Shown in pieces: positions 25,010-33,335 of a stretch of 64,000 nt of DNA; position 1 is the stretch's first letter; each line of letters starts with the position of its first letter. The notes under the pieces are model-generated. The model made no database searches and was not told where the DNA came from. It saw only the letters and a list, made by a program, of their open reading frames with translations. The stretch is from JADGRF01 sp035274465 (lineage in GTDB: Bacteria; Myxococcota_A; Polyangia; Polyangiales; JAFGIB01). The translations under genes and the position numbers were made by a program. Location of the stretch: NCBI GenBank assembly GCA_035274465.1, contig DATEOF010000358.1, positions 31,948 through 95,947 on the forward strand, read 5' to 3'.

Positions 25010-26494
25010 ATGCGCCGATTGTTGCTGCTCTGCGTGCTCGGGTCGGCGCTCACGGCGCAGCGCGCCCATGCGCAAGGCAACGATCTCTTCGGGCCCGCCG
25101 GCGGCCGTTCTGCGCTGATGGGCAACACCGGCGTGGCGCTCGGGCGCGACGGTGCCGCGCCGATCTACAACCCTGCCGGCATCGTGCGCGTGAACGATGA
25201 GCGGCTGGCGTTTTCGGCCAACTTCTACTCGCTCAACTTGACCACGTTCTCGGACTGGCATCAGCCCGGCGACGTCGACAGCGCTCGGTTCGGCGCACGC
25301 GGGCTCGATGACTCCGACCTCACCGACTACAGCTTCCGATTGCTGCCCACGTCGCTGTGCTTGTTCTTTACGTTGGAGGAGCTGGCCAAGCTGACGTCGG
25401 GCGGCGCGCCGTCCGACAAGCCGGCGCGCGGCGACGTGCACCGCAAGCTCGCGGTGTGCTTCGCCTCGCTCGAGCCCGAGGACCTCGACATGCAAGCGCT
25501 CCACTTCGAGGGCGAGACCCAGGCCGGACCGACCTCGCAAGTGCAGTCGATGCAGCGCCGCTGGACCCGCGTCTACATCGGGCCGACGTACAGCATGCAC
25601 CTCGATGACGCGCTGGCGTTCGGCGCCTCGCTGCAAGTGGTGTACACGCGCATGTCCTTCGGCATTCACAGCACGGCGCTGAGCACGACGCTGGACGGCG
25701 GCGGCGTGGGGAGCAGCCTCGCCAGCAGCGGCGAGGGCCGCACGTTCGGTCTGGTGGCTTCACTCGGCGCGACCTATCAGTACGGCGATGTGACGTTTGG
25801 ACTCAACGTGCGCTCGCCGATGCTGCACGTGTACGGCTCGTACTCGGAGACCTCCGAGCGCTCGCTGAGCGCTAGCAGCGGCAGCGAGACCGTCCTGGCG
25901 AGCGCGTCGGGTAGTCTGCACACGCCGCCGCCGATCCGGATCGCGCTCGGGACCGGCCTGTCTCTGGGCAGGCTGACGCTCGAGGTAGACGCTGCCCTGA
26001 ACATCGCTGCGCGGCCCGCGGTGTCGGCCGAGCTGGACGTGCAGCGCAGCCGCTTGACCGACCAGGGCGTGGATCTCAGTCGAATCCGCCAGCAGTATAG
26101 CGAGGCGCCTTCGCACACCACGCTCAACCCCAGTGCAGGCGCCGAATACTCGCTCACGGACGGGCTGAGTCTGCTGGCAGGGATATCGCTCAACTTCAGC
26201 GCGCTCGATCCGCTCGAGCCCACCGTGGCCATCGGAAACCTCGCCCAGGCGCGCACCAATCACGCGAGTGTAGCTGCGGGCATCGGCTCGTACTGGAATG
26301 AAGGCGAGCTGCTGTTCGGCATACAGTTCGACTACGGGTGGGGCGATGCCATCGCGGCGAATCCCTACACGCTGCCCAACCGCTGGTCGGTGATCGACAC
26401 CGACAGCTACACGTTGTTGTTCGTCGTGTCGGGGTCGACGTCGTTGAAGGCGATCGTTCGGACAGTCAACAAGATCACGGGTGCTGACGAGTAG
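25010..26494 (+). CDS. OmpP1/FadL-family outer-membrane channel
   Basis: A 494-aa outer-membrane beta-barrel that takes up long-chain fatty acids or other hydrophobic compounds. From the ATG at 25010 there is a clean signal peptide (RRLLLLCVLGSALTAQRAHA|Q). The next residues, GGRSALMGNTGVALGRDGAA followed by PIYNPAGI, are the FadL N-terminal hatch motif with the NPA turn. The rest alternates amphipathic strands and ends SYTLLFVVSGSTSLKAIVRT. An upstream ATG at 24992 is less likely. It may serve lipid uptake for the acyl-CoA dehydrogenase encoded close by (inference). Confidence 0.85.
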   Translation: MRRLLLLCVLGSALTAQRAHAQGNDLFGPAGGRSALMGNTGVALGRDGAAPIYNPAGIVRVNDERLAFSANFYSLNLTTFSDWHQPGDVDSARFGARGLDDSDLTDYSFRLLPTSLCLFFTLEELAKLTSGGAPSDKPARGDVHRKLAVCFASLEPEDLDMQALHFEGETQAGPTSQVQSMQRRWTRVYIGPTYSMHLDDALAFGASLQVVYTRMSFGIHSTALSTTLDGGGVGSSLASSGEGRTFGLVASLGATYQYGDVTFGLNVRSPMLHVYGSYSETSERSLSASSGSETVLASASGSLHTPPPIRIALGTGLSLGRLTLEVDAALNIAARPAVSAELDVQRSRLTDQGVDLSRIRQQYSEAPSHTTLNPSAGAEYSLTDGLSLLAGISLNFSALDPLEPTVAIGNLAQARTNHASVAAGIGSYWNEGELLFGIQFDYGWGDAIAANPYTLPNRWSVIDTDSYTLLFVVSGSTSLKAIVRTVNKITGADE

Positions 26495-27758
26495 AGGCTT
26501 GAACGCACTCCGCAGCCCGAGCCAGCAGACGGTCGCGCATGCGTACATTCTGCGTCAACGCTGCGGCCCGCTCGAACTCGAGCGCCGCTTCGCGCAGCCG
26601 GCCGAGCTTGAACAGAAAGTCCGCACGCGCGCTCGGCAGCAGGTGGTAGTTCTGCAGCGCTGGTTGACTTCCCAACGCATCGACGATCGCGAGCCCCGCC
26701 GCGGGCCCCTCGGCCATCGAGACTGCCACCGCACGGTTCAGCTCCACCACCGGCGACCGCATCAACTCCGACAGCTCGCCGTACAGCGCCGCGATCCGCG
26801 ACCAGTCGGTGTCCGCCGCCACCGCCGCACGTGCGTGACAGGCGGTGATCGCCGCCTGCAACACGTACGGACCACGCGACCCAGCCAGACCCTCGGCGCG
26901 CGCCAGTGCGGCCAAACCGCGACCGATGAGCAGCCGATCCCAGCGCGAGCGGTTTTGATCCAGGAGCAGGATCGGCTCGCCTGCCGCATCGACCCGCGCC
27001 GGCGTGCGCGAGGCGTTGATCTCCATCAAAGCTACCAGGCCGTGCACCTCGGGCTCATTCGGCGCCAGCTCGGCCAGCGTACGGCCGAGCCGCAGTGCGT
27101 CCTCGCACAGCGCAGGGCGCATACAGTCCTCGCCCGCGGTCGCCGAGTAGCCCTCGTTGAAGATCAGGTAGATCACCTCGAGCACCGAGGCCAGGCGCTC
27201 GCCCAGCTCGGGCCCGCGCGGCACCTCGAACGGCACGCGCTTATCCGCCAGCGTGCGCTTGGCGCGCACGATGCGCTGCGCGACCGTCGGCTCTGGTTGC
27301 AAGAAGGCGCGCGCGATCTCCGCGGTCGTGAGCCCGCCGAGCAGACGCAAGGTCAGCGCGACCCGCGCCTCGGTCGACAGCACCGGGTGACAGGCCGTGA
27401 ACATCAACTTCAGCAAGTCATCGCCCAGCTCGTCGTCGAGCGCTGCATCGAGCTCGTCTGCGACGGCGAGGCTCTGCGCCTCGAGCACGTAGCCGAGCTC
27501 GGCGTGTTTGCGCTCCAGCATCTTGCCGCGCCGCAGCACGTTCAGGGCGCGGTTCTTGGCGATCGCGGTCAGCCAAGCGCCCGGGTTGTTCGGAACACCG
27601 GACACCGGCCACTGCTCGAGCGCGGCGACCAGCGCATCCTGCGCCAACTCTTCGGCCACGCCCACGTCGCGCACCATGCGCGTCAGGCCCGCGATCAGGC
27701 GCGGCGACTCGATGCCGAACACCGCGCGGATCGTCTGCTGGATGTCAGGGCCTGCCAC
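26475..27758 (-). CDS. ECF sigma factor with C-terminal TPR-like extension (ECF42-like)
   Basis: A 427-aa extracytoplasmic-function sigma factor. Region 2 is at the N-terminus (ARLIAGLTRMVRD-like start; VAEELAQDALVAALEQWP; NPGAWLTAIAKNRALNVLRR) and region 4 is LTTAEIARAFLQPEPTVAQR. A ~230-residue helical extension follows (LIFNEGYSATAGEDCMRPAL; NRAVAVSMAEGPAAGLAIVD). This architecture is the ECF42 group, in which the extension is needed for activity and which is encoded beside a DGPF/YCII protein, as here. The start is GTG at 27758. No anti-sigma factor is present. The 3' end overlaps the FadL-type gene by 20 bp. Confidence 0.87.
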   Translation of the reverse strand: MAGPDIQQTIRAVFGIESPRLIAGLTRMVRDVGVAEELAQDALVAALEQWPVSGVPNNPGAWLTAIAKNRALNVLRRGKMLERKHAELGYVLEAQSLAVADELDAALDDELGDDLLKLMFTACHPVLSTEARVALTLRLLGGLTTAEIARAFLQPEPTVAQRIVRAKRTLADKRVPFEVPRGPELGERLASVLEVIYLIFNEGYSATAGEDCMRPALCEDALRLGRTLAELAPNEPEVHGLVALMEINASRTPARVDAAGEPILLLDQNRSRWDRLLIGRGLAALARAEGLAGSRGPYVLQAAITACHARAAVAADTDWSRIAALYGELSELMRSPVVELNRAVAVSMAEGPAAGLAIVDALGSQPALQNYHLLPSARADFLFKLGRLREAALEFERAAALTQNVRMRDRLLARAAECVQASTRQHP

Positions 27759-27803
27759 CGCCCAGCATCACAGCACTTTCGTACCTGACGCGCAAAGCGT
27801 GGT

Positions 27804-28154
27804 TCAGCCCGGAGCCAAATCGGCCGCGTCGAACACCTGCAGGATCTCGCCGTCACCGTCTCCTGCGACCGCCATGAAGCGGCGCGCCAGGTCGATGGCC
27901 TCCTGTTTGGAGCCGGCGCGGATCAGTGCGAAGCCGTCGATCAGCTCCTTGGTCTCGGCAAACGGCCCGTCGGTCACCGAGAACTTGCCGGCGGCGTAGC
28001 GCACCTTGGTGCCCTTGGTCGGCCGTACCAGGCCGCCGGTCATGATCAGCACCCCCGACTTCGCCATCTCTTCGCTGAATTTCGCGATCTCGGCCATGTG
28101 CTCGGGCGTGGGCGGAACGCTCGGGTCGCTGCTGTATGTCATCAGAAATTTCAT
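27804..28154 (-). CDS. YCII-related DGPF-domain protein
   Basis: A 116-aa ferredoxin-like alpha/beta protein of the YCII/DGPF family: starts MKFLMTYSSD, has TDGPFAETKELIDGF with the name-giving DGPF motif and ends in a hydrophobic strand (GDGEILQVFDA). It lies 45 bp upstream of the ECF42-like sigma gene in the same direction. DGPF proteins are the conserved partners of ECF42 sigma factors; whether they are targets or modulators is not settled. Start ATG 28154 sits behind a purine-rich AGGAGAG ribosome binding site. Confidence 0.88.
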   Translation of the reverse strand: MKFLMTYSSDPSVPPTPEHMAEIAKFSEEMAKSGVLIMTGGLVRPTKGTKVRYAAGKFSVTDGPFAETKELIDGFALIRAGSKQEAIDLARRFMAVAGDGDGEILQVFDAADLAPG

Positions 28155-28254
28155 CTGTTCTCTCCTGTACGCACAGAGGCCACAACGGACCTTACCCACT
28201 CGACAACCCACCCCACTCCGTTTCGACACCCCCGGGTGATAAAATCTTCCCCAG

Positions 28255-29442
28255 ATGACGCCCCAGAAGGCCCGTCTCACCCCCCAGGCTGGCTTCAACC
28301 TGCTCGCCCTCCTGGTCATCGTCTGCTGGCTGGCGCTCCTTCCCTCGCTCCACCGCTTTCCCCCTGACATCCAGATCTACTACCGCGCTGCCCAGCGGCT
28401 CGCTCACGGCGAAGCGCTCTACCCTTTGCACAGCGGCTACATCTACCCGCCGCTCCTGGCCCAGGCGCTCGCGCTCGTCCCGCTGCCCCGAGCCGGCGTC
28501 CTCGTGCTCTGGAGCGTGCTGCTGGCAGCGTCGGCCCTGATCACCGTCTGGCTCGGCCTGCGCGCCGCGCGGCTGCGCGTCCCGGAAGTCTCGATCAACA
28601 CGCAGCTCCTCTCGGCCCTGGGGTTCGGCCTCTTGCTCTCCGAGCCCGTGTTTCGCGGACTGTTGCTCGGCAACGCCTCGCCGCTCGTCGCCGGACTGCT
28701 CGCGCTTGCAGCCAATAGCTTCTGGACGTTTCCGCTCGCCAGCGGCGTACTTCTCGGCCTCGCAACCTCGATCAAGATCGTGCCCGGTGTACTTTTGGCC
28801 TGGATGGTCGGTGCCTACATGCGCCAGCGCGAGCGCCGCTTCCTGGTCGGCGCCGCCGCAGGCATGATCACACTCGCGCTCAGCCTCGTGCACCCCGACA
28901 CGCTCGGCTACCTCGATGCTGCGCACGACGAAGTGCAGTCCCGGCTGGGGCTCGGCAACAACCTCTCGGTGTTCGCCGAGCTCGAGCGCATGAGCGGGCT
29001 GCGCGTCCCAGGCGTGCTGGGCCCGCTGTTCGGAGCTGCGGCCGCATTCGCGCTCGGCCTGCGCATGCCGGCCGGCCCCGCTGCCGCTCAGAGCGGCTGG
29101 GGCATCGCGCAGCTGATCGCGCTGCTCAGCGCACCGGTCGCCTGGTCGCACCTGTACGTGCTGGCGCTGTGGCCCGCGCTGATCGCAGCCGGCAACCTGG
29201 CGCGCGACTCGGCACAGACCACGGCTCCAAAGCGCTGGCAGCTCGAAGCGCTGATCATGCTGATGGTGTTCTGCATCCTGATGCGCGTGCGCTTCTTCTA
29301 CTCGCCCGACGACGTCTGGGGCAGCGTGGTGTTCCCACTGATCCCGCTGATCGGTCTGGGGTTGATCGCCCGCCGCCTTTTCCACGACTGGCGCCAGCCG
29401 GTACCGCAGCCCTCAGCGGCGCTCGGCAGCTCGGCGATTTAG
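28255..29442 (+). CDS. GT87/DUF2029 polyprenol-linked glycosyltransferase-like membrane protein
   Basis: A 395-aa protein with about nine to ten hydrophobic segments. The first loop reads PPDIQIYYRAAQRLAHGEAL then YPLHSGYIYPPLLAQA, a pattern of the glycosyltransferase 87 (DUF2029) family of C-type fold mannosyl/arabinosyl transferases using lipid-linked sugars. GLATSIKIVPGVLLAW and APVAWSHLYVLALWP are also family-like. It acts in the inner membrane on an envelope glycan or glycolipid. It is a single gene divergent from the DGPF gene and slightly overlaps the convergent nuclease-like gene. Confidence 0.75.
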   Translation: MTPQKARLTPQAGFNLLALLVIVCWLALLPSLHRFPPDIQIYYRAAQRLAHGEALYPLHSGYIYPPLLAQALALVPLPRAGVLVLWSVLLAASALITVWLGLRAARLRVPEVSINTQLLSALGFGLLLSEPVFRGLLLGNASPLVAGLLALAANSFWTFPLASGVLLGLATSIKIVPGVLLAWMVGAYMRQRERRFLVGAAAGMITLALSLVHPDTLGYLDAAHDEVQSRLGLGNNLSVFAELERMSGLRVPGVLGPLFGAAAAFALGLRMPAGPAAAQSGWGIAQLIALLSAPVAWSHLYVLALWPALIAAGNLARDSAQTTAPKRWQLEALIMLMVFCILMRVRFFYSPDDVWGSVVFPLIPLIGLGLIARRLFHDWRQPVPQPSAALGSSAI

Positions 29443-30446
29443 ATATATCGAGCCTGGATGGCGTCGCGGGTGGTGCGATCGAGGGCTCCCTGCGTGTGCA
29501 GTAGGCTCTCCAGGGTGATTGCCTTGAAGGTGCTCGCGTCGCGCAGCATGTCGCGATACTGGGCAGCTGCGGACGAGATGCTCGGGTTGAGCTCGGGGTA
29601 CACCAACACGAATCTCCCGGCCTGCCAGTGGCGCGAGGGGTGCTGCAGCATCGAGAGCGCCAGCAGGTGGCGGCGCCAGATCGCTTGCAGCCGGCTGCCC
29701 TGGAGCGACTGCCAGCCGGGCAAGAACGCGTCGCTGCGTTCGGCGACTGCGACGTAGCGCGCCATGGCAGCTGGTGGCGGCGCCACCTCGGGCTCGGCGT
29801 GCTCGTGGTACATGATGGACAGGCCCTGGATCGTGCCGCCCCCGTCGCCCTCGATCTCGAGCGCCAGATCGAAGTCGGTGTCGTCGGCGAGGAACGCCGG
29901 ACTGCGGCGGCCGGGCGAATGGGCGAAACGCAGGCTGATCGCGCCGCGCGGCAGCTCCGGCCACCAGGCGCTCACCGCGCGCTGCGCGGCGCCGGGGTCG
30001 GTGCTCAGCGAACCGAACAGGTTGAAGCACAGCGACAGCGGGTCGAGCAGATCGGCCAACAGTCGGTCACTGTCCAGGGTCTGATGCTCTTCGCGCAGGC
30101 CGAGCCGCGCGCGCGCCGCAGCCTGAGCAGCCGGCGTCAAGAAGTTCGCGGCGCTGCTGCGCGCGAACTCGAGCTCCAGCCGGCTGCCCACGCGCTTCGA
30201 ACGCATGCCTCCGCGCAGCGGATCGCTGCCGATCGGCAGGTCTTGCGCGTTGCGCCAGCGCGCTTGGTGCCAGCGAGCCAAACGCTTCCAGGCCGTCGTC
30301 GCAGGTTCGCTCGCCACGCGATCGACGTCGAACCAGCAGTCCGCGTCTTGCGCCTCGGCGTGCGTGTAGTGTGCTTGGCCCATCGCGCGATCGATCGCTT
30401 CATGTGCCTCGCGCGCTGCGCGACCGCCCTCCAAGTTCGCCGTCAT
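29439..30446 (-). CDS. PGN_0703-family nuclease-like protein, probably catalytically degenerate
   Basis: A 335-aa cytoplasmic protein. The central part (PLSLCFNLFGSLS, then RFAHSPGRRSPAFLADDTDF) matches what I know of the PGN_0703 family of putative PD-(D/E)xK restriction endonucleases. In that family the next strand usually carries an E-x-K inside a GIEVKYHE-like segment; here it reads GLSIMYHE, so the Glu and Lys would be replaced by Ser and Met. The Asp in TDFDLALEIEG is kept. If the alignment is right, the nuclease is inactive. No methylase or other restriction gene is adjacent. Family assignment is from memory of the motif. Confidence 0.6.
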   Translation of the reverse strand: MTANLEGGRAAREAHEAIDRAMGQAHYTHAEAQDADCWFDVDRVASEPATTAWKRLARWHQARWRNAQDLPIGSDPLRGGMRSKRVGSRLELEFARSSAANFLTPAAQAAARARLGLREEHQTLDSDRLLADLLDPLSLCFNLFGSLSTDPGAAQRAVSAWWPELPRGAISLRFAHSPGRRSPAFLADDTDFDLALEIEGDGGGTIQGLSIMYHEHAEPEVAPPPAAMARYVAVAERSDAFLPGWQSLQGSRLQAIWRRHLLALSMLQHPSRHWQAGRFVLVYPELNPSISSAAAQYRDMLRDASTFKAITLESLLHTQGALDRTTRDAIQARYI

Positions 30447-30655
30447 ACTGCAGACCTCAGAATGCTCATCCTACTCCGACGCGAAGCAAAGCGTGTGACC
30501 CGCAACACGCCAATCGTATCGGTGTCGCTGTCCGAGTCTCGCGCACACTGCACGCGCACGCGTGACCCGATCCGTGGTTCACTACACACGCGGTTCGAAA
30601 CACCGACCAAAAACTCCAAAGAGTTGTCGGGAAGATCCCGGGGCGCACAAAAATC

Positions 30656-30769
30656 TTACGCGAGGGTCTTGTACATCGGCACGAACACGATGTCGCGTCC
30701 ATCGCCCAGCGGGTAGCTGCGCGGGCCTTCGCTCGCATACCGCGCGCCGCGCACGATGGCCGCTGTCAC
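30656..30769 (-). CDS. Possible 37-aa ORF coupled to the COQ4 gene
   Basis: A GTG at 30767-30769 overlaps the COQ4 stop as GTGA, the classic coupled start, and opens a 37-codon ORF ending TAA at 30656. The peptide (AAIVRGARYASEGPRSYPLG, then DIVFVPMYKTLA) reads more protein-like than the surrounding sequence. No family is recognised. It may instead be the leftover C-terminus of a lost gene. The 209 bp downstream of it (30447-30655) shows nothing. Confidence 0.3.
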   Translation of the reverse strand: MTAAIVRGARYASEGPRSYPLGDGRDIVFVPMYKTLA

Positions 30770-31476
30770 GCAGGGGTCAAGTCGGCGACGCCGAGCTGCT
30801 CGCGCACGCGCGCCAGCGGCTCTGCCCAGAGATCTTCCCAGCGCACGGCGAGCAAGAAGCTGGCGGCCTCCCCGGCTCTGCGCGCGCGAGCGACCATGCG
30901 CCACATGCGCGGATAGCGCAGACCGAAGAACAGCAAGCCGAACGAGGTGATCGCAGCCGAAAACCTCTGATGCAGCTGCGCGTACGAAAACGCCTGCAGC
31001 GCGACCTCGCCCGGAATGTCGGTCGGCAGACCCGTCAGCACGTGCCACAGATCGTGCGTCTGTTTGATCCGCTGCGTGATGTACGTGAGATCCTCGGGCA
31101 GCCCCGGAGACGGCTGAAAGATGTCGGGATCGAGGCCCTGAGCCTGGAGCGCGCGTGCGTAGGCGCCGCCGAGCGTGTCCGCCGGCAACGAGCGCAGCCG
31201 GGAGTAGTCGACGCTGTGCGAATCGATCGCGGGGCGCGCATGCAAGAGCTCGCGGCCCGCCGGATGTTCCTGCATGCGCGAGAGGAGTCGCGGCAACGTG
31301 TCCCGATCGAGCGCGATCGCCAGATAGAACACCTGTTGCGTGTCCTTGGTGTTCAGCGCCAGCGAGATCCCCGCCTTCCAGGCCATGCGCGCACGCGCCA
31401 AACGCCCCATGTTCTGCACGGCGTCGACGGCTTCGACCTCACTCTTCGGCCCACTCAAAATCCCGCTGAGCTGCAT
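30766..31476 (-). CDS. COQ4-family protein
   Basis: A 236-aa protein of the COQ4 family, known from mitochondrial ubiquinone synthesis, where it binds zinc or another divalent metal and has been linked to C1 decarboxylation/hydroxylation of the ring. The hallmark metal motif is present as KQTHDLWHVLTGLPTDIPGE (H-D-x2-H-x11-E). LNTKDTQQVFYLAIALDRDT is the family's N-terminal segment. Bacterial members are often regulated genes of unclear role. It is divergent from a TetR gene, with two operator-like repeats directly upstream of its ATG at 31476. Confidence 0.87.
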   Translation of the reverse strand: MQLSGILSGPKSEVEAVDAVQNMGRLARARMAWKAGISLALNTKDTQQVFYLAIALDRDTLPRLLSRMQEHPAGRELLHARPAIDSHSVDYSRLRSLPADTLGGAYARALQAQGLDPDIFQPSPGLPEDLTYITQRIKQTHDLWHVLTGLPTDIPGEVALQAFSYAQLHQRFSAAITSFGLLFFGLRYPRMWRMVARARRAGEAASFLLAVRWEDLWAEPLARVREQLGVADLTPA

Positions 31477-31487
31477 GGCCTGCTCCT

Positions 31488-31529
31488 ATTGTCAGAATCG
31501 ACAATAGCGCTATTGTCAGCGCTGTCAAT
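31488..31529. promoter_or_regulatory. Two TetR-type operators between COQ4 and TetR genes
   Basis: Site 1, 31488-31505: ATTGTC-AGAATC-GACAAT, perfect 6-bp arms. Site 2, 31512-31529: ATTGTCAGCGCTGTCAAT, palindromic at 16 of 18 positions. The centres are 24 bp apart. They lie 11-53 bp upstream of the COQ4 ATG and 24-66 bp upstream of the TetR GTG, so bound repressor would block both genes. Confidence 0.7.
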
Positions 31530-31553
31530 ACGAACGCGTGTTACAAGGCAGCG

Positions 31554-32168
31554 GTGGCCGCGAAGAAAAAGCGCATCCGGCGCAGCCCGGAGCAAGCACG
31601 CCAGCACATCCTCGACGCCGCGATTCGGGCGCTGTCGGTGGACGGCCCCGCAGGCTCGAGCTTAAAACAAGTAGCCACGGAAGCGGGCACCAGCCACGCC
31701 CTGGTCACCCATTACTTCGGCACGTACGAAGCCCTGGTCGAAGCCGCCGTCGAAGAGGCGATGACCCAGGTCCGGCATCGCCTGGTGACGCGTGCGATGG
31801 CGCTACAGAACCCCACGCCCGAAGGCCTGGTGCAGCTCTACCTGGATATCGCGCTGGAGCCCTGGTACGGCCGGCTGGTCAGCTGGGCACTCTTCAACGA
31901 CCGCGAAGGCTCGTCGCAATACGCAGCGAAGCTGGTGCCCGACATGAAGCTGATGGCTGCAGCCACCGAATACGTCTTCCGCAACTCGGGGCAAGCGATC
32001 GGCCCGGAGAAGGCCGAGACGCTGCTGGTCTGCGTGTGGTCGGTCGTCGTGGGGTACGTCGCGGGCAACGGCTTCTACTGGCGCGCGCTGGGGAAGAAAC
32101 CCGGCAAGAATCGCGACAGGGACGTGCGCGAGGCGTTGGGCATGCTCGCGCGAGGCTTGACCCAGTAG
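31554..32168 (+). CDS. TetR family regulator of the COQ4 gene
   Basis: A 204-aa TetR protein. Basic leader AAKKKRIRRSPEQAR, then HILDAAIRALSVDGPAGSSL and KQVATEAGTSHALVTHYFGT as helix-turn-helix. The C-terminal domain contains WALFNDREGSSQ and a hydrophobic VCVWSVVVGYVAGNGFYW helix. It starts at GTG 31554, divergent from COQ4 with paired palindromes in between; autoregulation and COQ4 repression are inferred. Confidence 0.86.
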   Translation: MAAKKKRIRRSPEQARQHILDAAIRALSVDGPAGSSLKQVATEAGTSHALVTHYFGTYEALVEAAVEEAMTQVRHRLVTRAMALQNPTPEGLVQLYLDIALEPWYGRLVSWALFNDREGSSQYAAKLVPDMKLMAAATEYVFRNSGQAIGPEKAETLLVCVWSVVVGYVAGNGFYWRALGKKPGKNRDRDVREALGMLARGLTQ

Positions 32169-32276
32169 GCCTCACGGAGCGGGCACGCTGCGGAAATCAG
32201 CTGTCTGCGTTTGCATTGCAGCGCACACGGCTCGCCGGTGTCTTCGACGCAACGGCGAAGGTGCGAGCAGTGAGCC

Positions 32277-32834
32277 TCACGAGTCGCGCCGAGTCCAGGT
32301 GCCATCGGCTGATCGCTGATAGAGGTGCTCCGAGAGCAGGTGGTCCCCAACATGGGAGACTCTGTCGACGACTTTGCGCAGTTCGGCGAGCCCTTCCCTC
32401 GATTCACTGTCGCAGAAGGCAAGGACGTCTCGAGCAGGTAGCGCCGCAACCCCGCCGTGCGGGAGTAGCCTGGCGAGGTCGCGATCCCAGAGCTCAGGCA
32501 AGAGGATGAGGCTCGCCTCGAAATTCCCTTCGAGCAGCACTCGGTAGACGTTCCCGTAGGCCTCGACCTGCATTTTCGAGCGCGCGTGCTCGCCGAGGTT
32601 CTCCAGAGCGAGCGCGTGGAGCTCGGCTCCGCTGAGGCCAGCGTCGATCAAGTCGCGCTTCTGCACGTACAGGAAGCGGTCGTCGTCATCGATCAGATAC
32701 GCGACCAGCAAACCATTGCTCAAGTCGAGCAGGACCGGCTCGTTGCCATCGTGGAGCTCGAGTACCTCGGATTCGTCGTTCGATAAGAGCGGCTTGAGAT
32801 AGGGAAAAGCCGTCGAGCACGCCTTGGAGGTCAT
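32277..32834 (-). CDS. DUF1444-family protein
   Basis: A 185-aa soluble protein resembling DUF1444 (Bacillus YtpQ-like). Family-like segments are LYVQKRDLIDAGLSGAELHA then LALENL, LLEGNFEASLILLPELWDRD, and ALPARDVLAFCDSES. The family has no known function and often occurs with DUF or immunity-type genes. The start is ATG 32834; sequence open further upstream in this frame is antisense to the next gene. It is the last gene of the leftward run that begins at 38045, 68 bp after its neighbour. Confidence 0.7.
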   Translation of the reverse strand: MTSKACSTAFPYLKPLLSNDESEVLELHDGNEPVLLDLSNGLLVAYLIDDDDRFLYVQKRDLIDAGLSGAELHALALENLGEHARSKMQVEAYGNVYRVLLEGNFEASLILLPELWDRDLARLLPHGGVAALPARDVLAFCDSESREGLAELRKVVDRVSHVGDHLLSEHLYQRSADGTWTRRDS

Positions 32835-32902
32835 CGTCGATGCATAGCTATCTCGATCCTCCGACGCAAGGCAGAGCCTGCTCCGTCCCCTGTCTGTACA
32901 CT

Positions 32903-33235
32903 TCAGCTCGAGTGCTCGCCCAGCACTTCGCGTACTTGTTCGATCGATGCAGCCAAGAGCTGCTGGTCCAGCTGCGAATCCAGCGCCGGTCCAAGCATCT
33001 CCACCAACTTGGTTGCCGCGTCCAGCGGGGTACTCGCCACCTTGACGGGAAACGGCAGCGGCGCCGCGAGGCTGAGGATCGTGAATGCGCTGCGCTTCGC
33101 CGAAGCCGCGAAGCCTCGACCCTCGAGAATCAGCACGCCCGCGCGCATGAAGCTCTTCATCGCGGTGTAGCCAGCGCGCAAGGCTTGGCGTCCCGCTTCG
33201 CTCGGCGGCTTCGCAGCCTCCGGAATCAGAATCAT
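32903..33235 (-). CDS. STAS-like hypothetical protein
   Basis: A 110-aa protein from ATG 33235 (a GTG at 33238 is possible). The order of strand ILIPE, helix region GRQALRAGYTAMKS, strand GVLILEGRGF, helix ASAKRSAFTILSLAA and PFPVKVASTPLDAA is reminiscent of small SpoIIAA/STAS-like proteins seen in myxobacteria. No phosphorylatable Ser is obvious. Function unknown. It is in the same direction as the oxygenase operon, 100 bp after the DUF2325 gene, so co-transcription is possible but not certain. Confidence 0.55.
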   Translation of the reverse strand: MILIPEAAKPPSEAGRQALRAGYTAMKSFMRAGVLILEGRGFAASAKRSAFTILSLAAPLPFPVKVASTPLDAATKLVEMLGPALDSQLDQQLLAASIEQVREVLGEHSS

Positions 33236-33335
33236 CACGCCGAGCGCGCCCGAGTGCTCGGACGCATAGCGCCGAACTGCACTCGTTCACACTCATGGCG
33301 AGCTAGCCGTCGGCGACCGAGGCACGCAGCGGCGC

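Noticed and set aside
29439..32168. Restriction or defence island around the PGN_0703-type gene
   Set aside because: Neighbours are a glycosyltransferase, COQ4 and TetR; there is no methylase, helicase or toxin, and the nuclease site seems degenerate.
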